A stretch of 64,000 nt of DNA. It comes from Limnanthes douglasii subsp. nivea. Lineage: Eukaryota; Streptophyta; Magnoliopsida; Brassicales; Limnanthaceae. This document shows positions 12,660 to 24,010 of the stretch, piece after piece. The first letter of the stretch is position 1. The number at the start of each line of letters is the position of its first letter. The position numbers and the translations under genes were made by a program. The notes beneath the pieces were generated by a model. The model worked only from the letters and a program-made list of their open reading frames with translations, did no database searches and had not been told where the DNA came from. Location of the stretch: positions 166,432,643 to 166,496,642 of the forward strand of contig JAUPFV010000001.1 of assembly GCA_036936605.1 (NCBI GenBank), written 5' to 3'.

Positions 12660-13180
12660 TCGAGTTGACATAGTAGACTCAGTTTCATGGCGACGGATAG
12701 TTCCATCCATACTCGAAGCGTTTCTTGAAAGGATCGTCCTCATCCTCGCTGCTTCCTTGAGGATTTGGGTTAATTCTAACATTGGTCTCTGTCGCGTCCG
12801 TTCTCTCTTGCATTTGTTGTATCGTATATTCCACCATCTCTTCCGTTATAGTATTTTAAAATTTCATATTGAATATATTGCAGGTTCCGCTTCAGTTTAC
12901 GTAAGGAAGTGACTCAATCGGTATAGCCGAGGTTTTGAGATAAGCTAACCTATCGGCCACTTATTCGTGTCCTCGTGGTCGGGGCATTATACACCCAGGA
13001 CACGATGCTTCCCTACCTTGGTTGAAAAATATTATGCATAAAACGACATCGCAAAAACCAGCAGTCTCCTCCCGCATCGTGCGTTTGACGAACTCAAATG
13101 CATTTATGAGCCTTGCATCGTCGTGCACGTTCCATCCAGAATCACTAATTCTTATTACTTCTATGTTTAATGATATAACT
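12660..13180 (-). pseudogene. Unidentified coding remnant, possibly PMD C-terminal region
   Basis: The minus strand has coding-like character: DSGWNVHDDARL, then FEFVKRTMREETAGF, then LAYLKTSAIPIESLP, and near the end EDEDDPFKKRFEYGW followed by a stop. At least one stop lies inside. It lies downstream of the PMD pseudogene on the same strand and could be its C-terminal tail or a separate captured exon. I do not recognise the family with confidence. Confidence 0.3.
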
Positions 13181-13259
13181 TGGTTCTACTACTTATAGAT
13201 CGGTAGTATGGGGAAAATCCACAAAAAAATTAGCGTGAATGAAATATAGTTTATGCGGG

Positions 13260-13660
13260 TAAAATAGTTTTGGCGGAAAAAAAAAGATACTCATGAATGA
13301 AGGTTCCCGCCCTTTGAAACATTATCATCCGACGGTTGGATAATTTTCAACCAGTGGATTATAATATCCCCTCGGTTAGGTAATTGTGAACCGCCAGAGA
13401 GAGAATCGGCGGTTCATGTAAATTTAACCGATGGGGATGACACCAACGGTTGAGAATTGTTCAACCGGTGTTGTTTTCAACCGCCGGTTCACAGTTACTC
13501 AACCCTCGGGGTAATATTAAACATTACACTAAAAAATTGTTTAAATTCCTCGCTTGTAACCGGCGGTTGAACAATTTTCAACCACCGGGTGAACCATTGT
13601 CAACCGTCGGTTGAAAACATCATCGACGGCTGAGAATTTTTGATCCGCCGGTGTAAGGAT
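13260..13660. repeat. CCGGCGGTTGA palindromic-motif block, middle
   Basis: About a dozen copies of AACCG(C/T)CGGTTGA-like words in both orientations within 400 bp, for example TCAACCGCCGGTTCAC near 13,478, AACCGGCGGTTGAAC near 13,558 and CAACCGTCGGTTGAAAAC near 13,600. The half-sites form short perfect palindromes. It contains no gene and separates the OTU and PMD coding regions. Confidence 0.7.
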
Positions 13661-13845
13661 TTTTAAATAAATTATAGATGAAGTGATGTTAAACCCAACT
13701 TGTTTACGGAGTCAGCGAAAAAAACAAAATAACGAAAATATACACAATAGACCAACATACACAATATATAAAACAAACTTAGATTAAATCAACATCCCAA
13801 TCAAGATCCAAACATCCAAAACATCCAAATCGCGAGTCTAATAGC

Positions 13846-15300
13846 TCAATACATGGTTTGTAATCTAAAAAAACATAAAAAGAACAAACTAATACACGGT
13901 CTACTGAGGTCAAGCACCTTCCTTGCGAAGGATACGAGTTCTTCGGTGCTATTGTCTAACGGCCGAACACGATTTATCGTGTTCACCACATCAACCACGG
14001 AGCGCTCGCTAAGGATACAAGGGGTGATGTTATACAAACTGTGTTTCTTAATGTCAAGTTCATACTATGGGGATGATATTCTGCTCCCTTCGAAGCGCCG
14101 TGAGTACCTATCGATCAGGTACATATGGTCCCTCCAGGTCGTCCAGTGTTTACCCTTGACCGCGTACCCAAGATTGTTCCCTCTAGAGAGACCAGTTCTA
14201 GGAGCAAGGGGTGGCAACGGCTTCTCCTGGACCCAAACAAGCTGCCGCATAACTCGGTCTGGGTGGTATGCCTCACTCACGAATATTAGGCGAATAAGGT
14301 TGCGATACAACCCTATTTCCTTCTCCGGGAACACTGCTCGAACATCCTCGTAAGGTAAAAAAATCACCTAGTAAATAAACAAAAAAAATATAAAGATTTA
14401 ATAAATAAACTCACATATTAATCGATGTAGTAAAGAAGAAACTTACATCTCCCTCTGTTTGCGCCATGATGATGTCATGATAGTACAGCTTCCTACGAAG
14501 AAGTGTTCCGGTCAGCTTTCTTGGCATCCACATCAGCAACTTTGGATCGGTCGGGCTATAATCGACATTCAGCGTCGCCCGGAAAATAGGTAAGTGGTCA
14601 TACACCCAACACTCTAACAGCGCTGAAAAACCAACCAAGATCTTCATAGAGTGCTTCAAAATGTCTCTCAAACTGTACAACCATACTAATGCGCCAGTAC
14701 CCCATGCATACTCATTAAGTTTGTCCAACTGCTCCAGATGGTGGAGAAAATTGTACTGGTAGTTCTTCTGGTTTGTGTTCGTGAAGATCGTACATCCGAG
14801 GAGGAACATGATGTATGCTCAAGCGGCTTGTTTCTTCATCTCCGTAGTAAGCTAGGCATTGTATTCAAATATTTGTCTCCGGAAACATCGTCCTTAGCCA
14901 TCGTAGCCTAAACCCACTCCCCTCATGAGCCACCATATCCTCACGCACGACTTAGGTCGAAACTCTCAACAACGAGACATAACGTGCACATGTCTGATCT
15001 ATCGACTCCGTACTAAAGATGATGATAATTTTCCCCTAGACCGGGAGGCTGGTAATGACATAGACGTCATCCAACGTGATGGTCATCTCGCCGAATGAGA
15101 ACTGGATGGTGTTCTTCTACTGGTGCCACCTCTCAATGAACACCTCGTCCAACTATCAGTGCGAGTTAAATTTCGTAAGATGGTGCATAAGTGGCCAGAA
15201 CAGAGTCTCTTCCAATATAGCCTTGACCCATAGTTGTTTGCTAAGATCCCATTGAGCGAGTAGCTCGTACTTTGATTGGACCGTGATACCAGTTCGGGAC
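13846..15300 (-). pseudogene. Plant mobile domain (PMD/MAIL1-like) protein
   Basis: Minus-strand matches follow the order of a plant mobile domain. FSFGEMTITLDDVYVITSLP (near 15,060-15,110) is the signature GEMTITLQDV region. MFLLGCTIFTN, then LDKLNEYAWGTGALVWLY, lies at 14,700-14,809. CWVYDHLPIFR follows near 14,600, and YHPDRVMRQLVWVQEKPLPP near 14,280. A plausible 79-bp intron (GT at 14,446, AG at 14,368) joins ...TEGD to VIFLPYEDV. A second acceptor lies at about 15,301. Stops near 14,820 and 15,030 break the frame. PMD proteins occur as host genes and inside MULE or gypsy elements; the motif-rich flanks favour a transposon-borne copy. Confidence 0.7.
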
Positions 15301-15830
15301 TGAAACGAATAAACAAACATGGATATACCGTAAAAAAAATAATTCAAGTAATAACATAAATAATAAGTCTAAAGTGTTCAAAAACTTGTGTCGTCCATGA
15401 ATGTGAAGTAGGCATCGTGCTGTGTATAGTCCGCGAACATAATGATATTGTTCTACTCTAAGAAAAGGTTTATTTATCCCTCCAGATCAGATGGATGGCC
15501 TTGGGTACGGACCTCTCGTGGAGGTGATGGCTTGGCGTTTCCTAATGACCTCTCGTGGCAGAGATGATTGTAATCCGCGCTACCGTGTGGCATCGTATAT
15601 TTTATGTTTCAAGGAGCGTTCCGTATGCACCGGGCAATCCTCACGATCAGCCGATCGCCCTTTAACCTACTACTACCATCACCTTTTTGGGGGGGACAGA
15701 CTTCTTCTGTTTCACGCCTCGTCACTTTCTTTCCTCTCTCTTTCCCTGGTCCAAAATACCTCGTGCCTAGGAAAAAAATCAAAATTTAAAACCAAACTCA
15801 ACCTTAAAATCTACAAGGTCTTCGTCGGGT
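15301..15830 (-). other. Upstream part of PMD gene; no further gene seen
   Basis: On the minus strand, a presumed upstream exon (near 15,440-15,385, reading DYTQHDAYFTFMDD) precedes a possible intron ending TTATTCGTTTCAG at 15,301. The rest, 15,460-15,830, shows no recognisable coding region. Confidence 0.3.
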
Positions 15831-16199
15831 GAGGCTTAATACCCTGCAAGTAAGAACCATATACCCCGTTGGGGCTACCCAGCCTCAACCGGCGGGGTTT
15901 ATAATCAACCTGCAAAACAGTATGCTACCCTAACGGGTAGACATGTTCTCACCCAGCGGGGTTCAAGAACAAAGTCTCGAAACTCCATTACAGCAACTCG
16001 AAACCAACTTCAATCCAACCCTAAAACATCTATTCAACCACAAATCAAGCTTTCTAACAACAATATATCACTTCACCTAAATAAACATGCATTTTCCTAT
16101 TCTAAAACCCTAAATACCATAAATCTAGAAAAATAAAAAAAAAACTAAATATAACCCAAACAAGTTATTAATAGAGATTCTCACTATTTTCTCTTGCCC
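15830..16199. repeat. Right end of MULE-like segment (GGGCAAGAG terminus)
   Basis: Contains CAACCGGCGGGG-type motifs, then an AT-rich subterminal part. The edge reads GGGCAAGAGAAAAT inward from 16,199. The reverse complement is clearly similar over about 300 bp to 36,004-36,360, for example TAGATTTATGGTATTTAGGG-like and GGTGAGAACATGTC-like stretches. The two copies together define one element family end. Confidence 0.65.
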
Positions 16200-16204
16200 A
16201 TTAT

Positions 16205-16785
16205 TGTTGTTTGTTGGATAAGAGTCTCCCGGCCCTAGAATTGTTGAAACCCCACCTCAGTAGAGTGTCTCTAAGTTTAGAGTATCAGGCCCTTGGTGCC
16301 TACTTCAATCCATACAAGGCTTTGTGCAGTTTACACACGTGTGTAGGATGCATAGGGTCTTGAAAACCCCTAGGTTGAATCATGTAGACATCTTCCCTGA
16401 GGTACCCGTTAAGGAATGCATTATTTATATCTAGTTGACGTACCTTCCAATCTTTAGACACAACAAGAGCCAATACAAGTCTAACAGTAGAAGGTTTTAT
16501 AACAGGACTAAAAGTATCTGAAAAATCAGTGTCAGGGGTTTCATGAAACCCCTTGGCCACCAACCTGGCTTTGTGCCTTTGAAGTGACCCATCCATATTA
16601 TGCTTTAGCTTGAAGACCCATTTGCACCAAACAATATTTAGTTCAGGAGACCATGGAACCAGTGACCAGGTCTTGTTAACCATGAGAGCCTTGTACTCAC
16701 TATGCATTGCAGCAGCCCAGTTAGGATTAGACACAACATCTGAGTATCTTGTAGGTTCAAGATTGGACTTAGTAGCAGTAGTCAA
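16205..16785 (-). pseudogene. Copia reverse transcriptase, truncated
   Basis: An open frame of about 160 residues covers the N-terminal half of a copia RT: NPNWAAAMHSEYKAL, NKTWSLVPW, KWVFKLKHNMDGSLQRHKAR, FHETPDTDFSDTFSPVIKP, QLDINNAFLNGYL and HVCKLHKALYGLK. After a stop the homology continues (APRA, then LRDTLLRWGFNNSRA) to about 16,205 and ends abruptly. The catalytic YVDD box and all of RNase H are missing, so the enzyme is inactive. Confidence 0.9.
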
Positions 16786-16799
16786 GGTTATAATATAAG

Positions 16800-17430
16800 G
16801 AGTTTATGGTTTAAGGGTACCATCGTGTGATCTAGTTTTCATAGTGTGAGTTCTAAGTTTGGTAGGTAAAGACTGTGTGATTTCAGTAGATGGGAATGGT
16901 AGACAGACTAACATGTTAGGGTTCAGAGATTGATAGTTATGTGGGAGCTCACTAGTGATAGGGTGGTCAGTGGTGAGTGGTTTAGTCACTTGTTGATCAG
17001 GATTAGAGTTCAGTGTGTTAGGAAGAGTAGATGGTAGACTGTATTGACTAGTTGATGGAGATATAGAAGGTAGTTGTTTAGATGAGGTCTAAGAACAGTG
17101 AGTAGTATGAGACAGAGAGTTACCTTGTGAAAGATCATGATGCAGTGGAGTTGTCTGACCAGAGAAGACACTAGATGTAGCTGATGTAGGCAGAGAATCA
17201 CCATTGGTCACAAGCATGTTGGGCAAACTAGGAAGCCAAGAATTGTAAGAAAAACTAGGGATATAACTAGTTTGTTGACCAGTAGGAAAACCTTGAGAAA
17301 AAGGGAACTTAGTTTCATTAAACACCACACTTCTAGAGATATATGTCCTAACATTTGAACCTAAACAAATATACCCCTTGTGATACTGACTGTATCGAAG
17401 AAACACACACTTAACATAGTTGAATTTGAA
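16800..17430 (-). pseudogene. Copia integrase-RT linker
   Basis: Minus-strand frames carry the post-integrase region: near 17,400-17,300 YSQYHKGYICLG, then RTYISRSVVFNETKFPFS, a well-known copia motif (FDExxFPF). A low-complexity Ser/Thr/His-rich linker follows, leading to RT. Stops and frame shifts are present near 17,088 and 16,800. Confidence 0.75.
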
Positions 17431-17433
17431 CTT

Positions 17434-18010
17434 TTAGGACTGATATGGGCTTAGACAAGGATAGCAAGTACAACCAAATGTTTTTAGAGTAAGATAATTA
17501 AGTGTTTTGTGAAAGATGACTTCATTGGGAGACTTGTTGGATAGAACAGAGGTAGGGAGTCTATTAATGAGGTAGGCAGCAATGTCAAAAGAGTGAGCCC
17601 AGTATTTGTAGGGTAAGGAAGACTGAGCTAATAGTGTTAACCCGGTTTCAACTAGGTGCCTATGCATTCTCTCAGCCCTGCCATTTTTGGCTGAGGTGTA
17701 TGGGCAAGATCTTCTTAGTATGAACCCTTGTTCTTTGGCAAAGGAAAACAATGGTCTGAATTCCCCACCCCAGTCACTTTGTACAACCTTTCTTGACCTT
17801 TCAAATTGTTTTTCAACAAGCTTTTTGAAGTTTTGAAAGATGTTAAAACCTGACCCTTCTGTATATGGGACATGAGAAGGACCCCACACATCACTGTGTA
17901 TGAGGTCCAAAATGTTGCTAGCATGAGAGTTAGACACTAGAAATGGTAAACTCTGAGACTTGCCTAACTGACAAGCCTCACAAATGTTCATTGCAATTTT
18001 CTCAATAACT
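17434..18010 (-). pseudogene. Copia integrase
   Basis: An open frame of about 185 residues. It has the end of the HHCC zinc region (CEACQLGKSQSLPF), the first catalytic Asp in DLIHSDVWGPS, the second in VVQSDWGGEF, and the final Glu region in SAKNGRAERMHRHLVE. The spacing between the first and second Asp is shorter than normal, because the VDDYSRFTW segment is missing after GSGFNIFQNF. The enzyme therefore carries an internal deletion. Confidence 0.88.
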
Positions 18011-18676
18011 TATAGATTACAAGCCTTTAACACCAAATTGAGAATGTTTAAGGATGGATGGCCAAGTTTCCTGTACCATCCATCCTTTAGGGAACTAGAG
18101 ACAACAAACTGAACATCAGAAACATTAATTTGTGGTGAACCAAAGAATGCCTTGCTTGCTTGTGACCTAGGTTAGTTCTCCAACCTATACAACCTTCTCA
18201 GATGTCCCTCTGAGAAAAGTAGTCCCTATTCCCTTGTCCTTCACAAAGCAAAACCCATCATGAAATTCAACAAACACATTATTATTGTTAGTAAGCTGAA
18301 AAGCAGAGAGACTAAGTTCTTATTTATCGAGGGAACATGTAAAATATTTGAGAGTGAAATAGGTATTTTGGTTTTGGATTATAGGTTAGTACTGCCAATG
18401 TGTTTAATAGGTAGCCTTTGACCACTACCAACCAGCACGTCTTTATTACCTCAGTACACCTGAGTTGCCTCTGAGATGGTGGTTGGCCTCAATGTCATCA
18501 AACCAGGCATTGTCACCTGTGTTGTCTTGAGTAGTAACATAGGAAGCTTGTTATCCTTCACTTTTTCCTTGGTCAGTTGGTGTATTCCTCATGACCGAAA
18601 GATCATCTCTGTAGTAGCAGACAGGGGCAGAATGACCATACCTGCTATAGATTTGACAGGTTGGTTTGTTTTGAGA
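18010..18676 (-). pseudogene. Copia zinc knuckle, protease and pre-integrase remnant
   Basis: Just inside the gypsy junction the minus strand reads CQIYSRYGHSAPVC, a CCHC-type knuckle with one Cys altered. Lower down, LNNNNNVFVEFHDGFCFVKD (near 18,290) matches the pre-integrase region. The frames are broken and the protease active site is not recognisable. Confidence 0.65.
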
Positions 18677-18681
18677 AAATA
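18677..18681. repeat. Left target-site duplication (AAATA)
   Basis: Five bases before the left LTR. They match AAATC at 28,802-28,806 after the right LTR with one mismatch, which is consistent with a mutated 5-bp duplication inside copia coding sequence. Confidence 0.6.
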
Positions 18682-19039
18682 AGATAAGGTTTGATTTTGC
18701 TAAAGTAAATTGCTAAGGAAAAGTTCTAGAGAGAGAAAATGTTTAAGAGTTTTCAAAGAGATAAAACACAAGTACAAATGAGTTTCAAGTAAAAGTGTTC
18801 AACCCTTTTATTAGATTAGTCTGGTCCTTTATATAGAGGAGCCAAGACTTAGTCTTAAACTGAATTTGTTACAAGAATAGACTAATTGATATTTAGTCCT
18901 TACAAATTATACAAAGTTACAATTGCATCCTAAAACGTATGTCATTCACAAATTAAAGACAAAACTTACATTAATTACAATTAAGTCACTGAATTTACAT
19001 TATTTACAAATTAATCCTTAAAAACCTATTTCCATATCT
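18682..19039 (-). repeat. 3' LTR of gypsy element
   Basis: 358 bp, the same length as the right LTR. Edges are mutated from TG...CA to AG...CT. It contains a minus-strand TATA box (CCTCTATATAAAG). A second family member's LTR lies at 47,292-47,651. Confidence 0.93.
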
Positions 19040-19060
19040 GAATCCCCCCTAGTTCTCATG
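19040..19060 (-). other. Polypurine tract
   Basis: On the minus strand, GAACTAGGGGGGATTC lies immediately upstream of the 3' LTR, the usual plus-strand primer position. The same tract (CTAGGGGGGCTTC) abuts the LTR of the second copy at 47,652. Confidence 0.75.
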
Positions 19061-19536
19061 TCAGTAAATGAATGAGAACTAAAAAGTCTCCAAAACCGCC
19101 TATCTTCGAATCGTCAACCTGCCACAAATCAAAAAATCAAAACATTCGAAGCCATTGTCTTCGAATGACCAACATGTCATGATTAAAAAATAACTATTCA
19201 AATCCGTCAACTTAAACTATTATTCGAAGCATATATGCAATATAAAAGCTATACTCTTAAAAACAGATTCGAACCAATCTTAAAAATATATTCGAACCAA
19301 TGGACAAATAACCTTCGAACAATAACCAAATGAATCGATGTAATCACTTTGAATACAAATTTTCCTTAACGTATTATGTAGATAGTCTGTCCTTGAATGT
19401 AACGGTTACATGTGTAACGGTTATATTCATCTGTGATGTAAACTTGACAAGTGTCGAACATCCATCCCACCCAGCGATTCAGATTCCAACCTATCACCAA
19501 ATGGGTTTGTCCATCTTCACACGTCTTCACCTATTT

Positions 19537-19548
19537 CAGTATAAATAC
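19537..19548 (+). promoter_or_regulatory. TATA box of the antisense ORF
   Basis: AGTATAAATACC on the plus strand lies about 175 bp upstream of the first ATG (19,714) of the antisense ORF. The second element has CTATAAATTTA at 48,082, also about 175 bp before its equivalent ATG. Conservation of spacing in two diverged copies supports a real promoter. Confidence 0.6.
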
Positions 19549-19713
19549 CATGTATCTCTCATTTCAACTCTCCTTACATAAAACCACTGTAGAGAGAAAT
19601 CAGAGCTTTTTTGGCTACCTTCATCTGCTCCTCCCCTATTCCCAGAATTCTAACCGTAAAACTCGAATTTTCCGATCAATCTTCATCTTCTCCGATCAAC
19701 CCATTCCTCGTTT

Positions 19714-22289
19714 ATGAGAAAGAAACCAGTAACCAAAAAGTCGAAGGCCATTTTTCCCGAAACACGAGAATCCTCTGATACTGACACCAACTGGGTATTC
19801 TGATCTTACGATTATTTTTGCATAACACAAAAAGCCGAAGAATATCAAAGAGCAGGGTTAATTCGATGTGGCCCAATTGGAACTACAACTGAGACATTTT
19901 ACTACGGTAATTTTGATCCTACCAAAGTTCCAAAGCTTTCTCCTTCTCCCAAAATTGAAGAACAAACGTCATCTACTAAAACTCCTCGAACTTCCTCAAC
20001 TCAAAGCAGAGTTTCTCCTCTGAAACTGAAAGTGAATAACCCAAGAAGAAACTGACATTTGCTCCATTTCTGAGGAGGAAAGAGCAAAAATTGGGAGGAA
20101 TCTAAGAAACCTCGAGAGCAAATATATTATCGCCTTGAAGAAGGTTCGATATATATACTACAGAGAAAGCCAAGCCTCTTCCCTAAAGAAGCAATTGGGA
20201 ATGGGAGAAAACATCACCCTTCGACTGCCAAAGGAAGGAGAAACTCCCATCTACTGCAAGGATGACGAACTAGTGGTATACCCATAAATCATCAACTGGG
20301 TCTTCGATTTCCACTAGATCCGATGATCGTAGAGTACTTCGAAGTACTTAGCTTGTGCACTATCCAGGTGACTCTAAATTATTGGTTCACCCTCATGTCA
20401 GTAATCATGGCATCTCACCTATCCAAACTACTAATCAGCATCAAAGATTTTATTTCACTAACTCATCTTTCAAAAGGTCTGAAGCTTCTATTCTATTACC
20501 TTACATTGATGATCTTCTGGAAGCTGATAAATTCTGGAAACAAAGATTTGTTTTCATCTCTAGGGCTTGGGAGAATGGCAAGACAATTTCTAAAGGTAAT
20601 CCTTCGAAGTTAAATATGGTTTGGAGAAGCAATCGTAAGTTCCTCAAAAAATTTACCTTATAAATACATATTTTATTTTTTTATCTTTAATATTTTATCC
20701 TGTTGGTTTATACAAGAAATTTCGAAGCGCTGCTCAACTCGTCGGGAAGCTACTAAGGAGATATTCCAAAAACTGGCTGCCTGGGCTAAAAAGGAATGGA
20801 ATAACGCCTTTTATACTACCTTTCAGCCCATCAATTACCTCTAATGCCACATGTTTCCGATCAAACAAGGTGGGTTGCCGCCTAAAGATTTATTTTCCGA
20901 TCCAAATCCGAAGCTCGTATGCCAACAAATTCCTCAGCTCGAGTGCAAAGTCTTTCTCCCTGTACGCAACAGATCAGACAGCCATCTGCCGAAAAAGAAA
21001 AAAGAAAAAATTACCAAAGAAAGGAAGGGCAAAAAACAATTAGCACATCTGGTGTTAACCCTTCCACGCCCTCGAAACCAAAGCGTCGAAAACGAAAAGG
21101 TGCAGAACAACCTCTTTCACCCATTGAAGAAAGAAAGACTCAAGAAACTTCATCGAAGAAAAATAAAATATCTTCTGATTCCTTCGGAAAGAAAAAGAAA
21201 TAGAGGAAAATTACTTCGTACAATTTGATTGATGAACACGAAGGCGATGCTGCTGAAAACCAACAACAACACCCCGCAAATCCTCCGACCGTAGATCATT
21301 CCAAACAAGACAATCCTCTGATTGTCATTGATGACCATTCGCCCACCGTTTATCATGCTCCTACAAGCTTCGACCTAAATATGTTTATCAATTTTGAGAA
21401 CACAGAAGTACTTGCTGGCGAAGAGGACCCAATCATTTAAGTTATCCAAAATCATATGCTTGATTTTGGGAGGCTTACTCCAGATAAAGAACTTCCAGAA
21501 GTTACTCGTTCTTACAAACCTGTCACGTCTTTGAATTTGATTCAAAAACCTAGCACCTCGGAATTTCACAACCCTCCTGAGAATCCTGCAATTGTTATTT
21601 CTCTTCAACCACTTTCCGATATTGATGCTGCTGCAAAAGCTCTTGCCTCTCAAATTGAAGCCTCTCAAGACCATCTCAAATAGTTGGCAAAGATATGGTT
21701 TACTATAAGGAATCTTATGAGGCTGAAAATAAATTCAGAGACACATTCCACAACAACGTAGCCGAACAGTTTTATGGTTATGAGATCGCTAGATCCGAGC
21801 TGATAAAAGGCGCTATCTGTATAAAGGATCATCTTTGAATCAAGCATATGGTCGATACAGAGCTGCTGACAAAGTCTCTTGAAGAAAAAATAAAGAAACT
21901 CAAAACCGAGCATGTTGCTGAATTGAATACCAAAAAATCCAACTCTACCACACTTCAAAATTCTCTAAATCTTTGTCAAGAAAAAAAATAAAGAGTTGAC
22001 CGATGAAATAAAAAAGCTGAAGAGGAATTTCGAAGCAGAAAAAGCTGTTGCTGTAACTGCTTCCAAAGCTGAGCTTTTAAAAAATACGCAAACAACTATT
22101 CAGGTCGGAAAAGAAGATGTAACCATCCTTCTCCTTCGAGAACTCCATGCTGCCTATCCAAAAATCAATTTTACAAATTTTTGGAACGATATACCTGAAG
22201 AAAAACGTCCAAGCGAGGTATTCGACCCTATTTCAAGTTCATCATCTTCAGAGGACGAGTCATCCGAAGAAGAAGAATCTTCTGATTAA
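19714..22289 (+). pseudogene. Antisense accessory ORF (Transposase_28-like, coiled coil)
   Basis: Starts at ATG 19,714 (MRKKPVTKKSKAIF), in the same position in both family copies. It then has a short conserved N-terminal part (AGLIRCGPIGTTTETFYYGN) and a linker. The core contains GLRFPLDPMIVEYFEVLSL and DKFWKQRFVFISRAWENG, resembling the Pfam family of plant 'putative gypsy type transposon' proteins (PF04195). A probable intron (GTAAGT at about 20,635, ending TATACAAG near 20,716) is followed by EISKRCSTRREATKEIFQKL. Next comes a basic region rich in Lys, then a long coiled coil (IDAAAKALASQIEASQ, KNKELTDEIKKLKRNFEAEK). The C-terminus is acidic and Ser-rich (SSSSSEDESSEEEE). Several frameshifts and stops break it here. 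The function is unknown. Confidence 0.7.
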
Positions 22290-22842
22290 TTGGTTAGCTA
22301 CCCTTTCAGTTTTTTGTTTTTGTCTAATATGAATAACCCTTTTTGTATTGTAACAACTTAATCTGAATGACAAAGAGTTCTTCGTTTTTATGTTATCGTT
22401 TCCCTACGCATTATTCGATGTTAAATACGAAATAATTGCAAAATCTTAATAATACAAACTTACCACTTCAAATTCCTTAACAAAAATTAACAAGTATCAT
22501 AACTCTTCGAAAAAATATGAATGTGTTGTTAAGGTTGACTAGCTCATCAAAATTCTCAGTGAATTTTTAAACATCCACTTCAAAATACCAAATGTATAGT
22601 GGTTATAAAACATTGCTGTCTCTTCGAAAAGTGTTATAAACACTTCGTAATATCCTACCCTTAACTAATCTCAAAGGTGATCATTTTTGATGATTTGTTA
22701 AGATAGTACCAAATAAATGTAAAACAACCATTGGTAAAAAAACGAAATCTATTGATAAATGTATATGACGCCTCATTAAAAACAAATATTCTGAAGTACA
22801 AAAACATGTCTACTCCAAATAAAGCTTCAAGTGCTGAATATT
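22290..22842. other. Spacer between antisense ORF and integrase
   Basis: AT-rich, no gene. It would hold the convergent 3' ends of the antisense ORF transcript and the pol frame. The same spacer occurs in the second element at 50,386-51,020. Confidence 0.5.
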
Positions 22843-24010
22843 TCATGGATGTTGCAGCATCCTCCCCTCGAAATCACAACGATGATAAGACCCCGGCTTA
22901 ATTCTTTTAACAACTGTATAAGGGCCTTCCCAATTTGGAGCCATTTTTCCAAGGCTATTTTCCTTCGTGTGAAGAAAACATTTTCGCAACATTTTATCAC
23001 CTTCTTTAAATTCTCTTCTTTTTAGCTTCGAATCATATCTACTTCTCAAGAGATTTTGATTATGTATTGTATTCAAATAAGCTCGAATCTTTTTTTTCCT
23101 CAATCAGATCCACATTTGCCCTTCGAATTTCATCATTAAATCTTTCAGAATATTGAGATATTATAAAAGATGACATCGTAGTTTCAATAGTTCTAACTGT
23201 ATCCATACCATATGCCAAATAAAAATGAGTCTCTTTTGTAGGCTCTCTTGGATTTGTTCGATAAGCCCAAAGCACCTCTTGCAAATAATTTGGCCATTTT
23301 CCTGCTGCCCCGATAGATTCTTCTTCAAGCCATCTAAAATCGTTCTATTTGTCATTTCCACTTGTCCATTAGCTTGAGGATGAAAGGGCATCGAAAAACA
23401 TTGCTGAATCCCTTTAGAAGTACAGAATGCAGCCATTTACCTATTATTAAATTGAGGGCCATTATCTGTTGTAATTCTTCGAGGAACCCCAAAACGACAA
23501 CATATATTATTCACAATAAATTTGATAACATCCTTTGCTTTTGTGCCTGATAGCGGTTCTGCTTCTGCCCACTTCGTCAAATAATCCACCCCTACAATTA
23601 TCTTTTGCCTTCCCCTAGAGGCCATTGGGAAAGGTCCCACCAAATCAATCACACATCTATCAAATGTTATCGCCTCAGATATAGACATAAGCGGTACTGT
23701 TGGTCTATGAATAACATTAGCAAATCTCTCACAAGTATAACAACCTCGAACTAAATTCTTAGCATCGTTCATGATGGTAGGCGAGTAAAACCCGGCAAGT
23801 AAAACTCTACGCGATAAAGCTTTAAACCCACAATGAGCTGACCCTTCACCATCATCCAATTCTGACAATACTACTTGTGATTCTTGTTTGCCTAAACATC
23901 GTAGCAATGCTCTGCTTAATGCCTTTTTCTATAAAATTCCATCCAGAACTATATATCGGAAGGCTTTACCCCTTAAATGTTTGGCCAATTGAGAATCATT
24001 TGGCAATAAC
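22843..24010 (-). pseudogene. Gypsy integrase
   Basis: The N-terminal zinc region (HCGFKALSRRVLLAGFY, CYTCERFANV) lies near 23,830-23,730. The catalytic core has the first Asp in CVIDLVGPFP, the second in ITTDNGPQF and the Glu in PQANGQVEMTN. The C-terminal domain has the NWEGPYTVVKR (GPY/F) motif near 22,930. All three catalytic residues are present, but the frame changes at about 23,440 and about 23,160, so the protein is interrupted. It processes and inserts element cDNA in active relatives. Confidence 0.88.

Larger units (their letters stand above)
10640..16199. mobile_element. MULE-like segment with FAR1-OTU and PMD genes
   Basis: This segment differs from its AT-rich surroundings by three blocks rich in CCGGCGG/AACCG motifs (10,640-11,070; 13,260-13,660; 15,830-15,960). 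It carries two gene types found in plant Mutator-like elements, a FAR1-OTU protein (plus) and a PMD protein (minus). The right boundary is sharp: copia coding homology stops at about 16,200, and the segment reads GGGCAAGAGAAAAT inward from 16,199. A related end fragment occurs at 36,004. The left boundary is not certain, and the two genes might belong to two adjacent elements. Confidence 0.5.

Noticed and set aside
13853..14353. 166-residue plus-strand frame
   Set aside because: It is the reverse-strand shadow of the PMD coding region, which has clear family motifs on the minus strand.
19330..19717. Plus-strand open frames before the antisense ORF
   Set aside because: They lie in the shared leader between TATA and ATG 19,714 and have no conserved counterpart frame in the second element.
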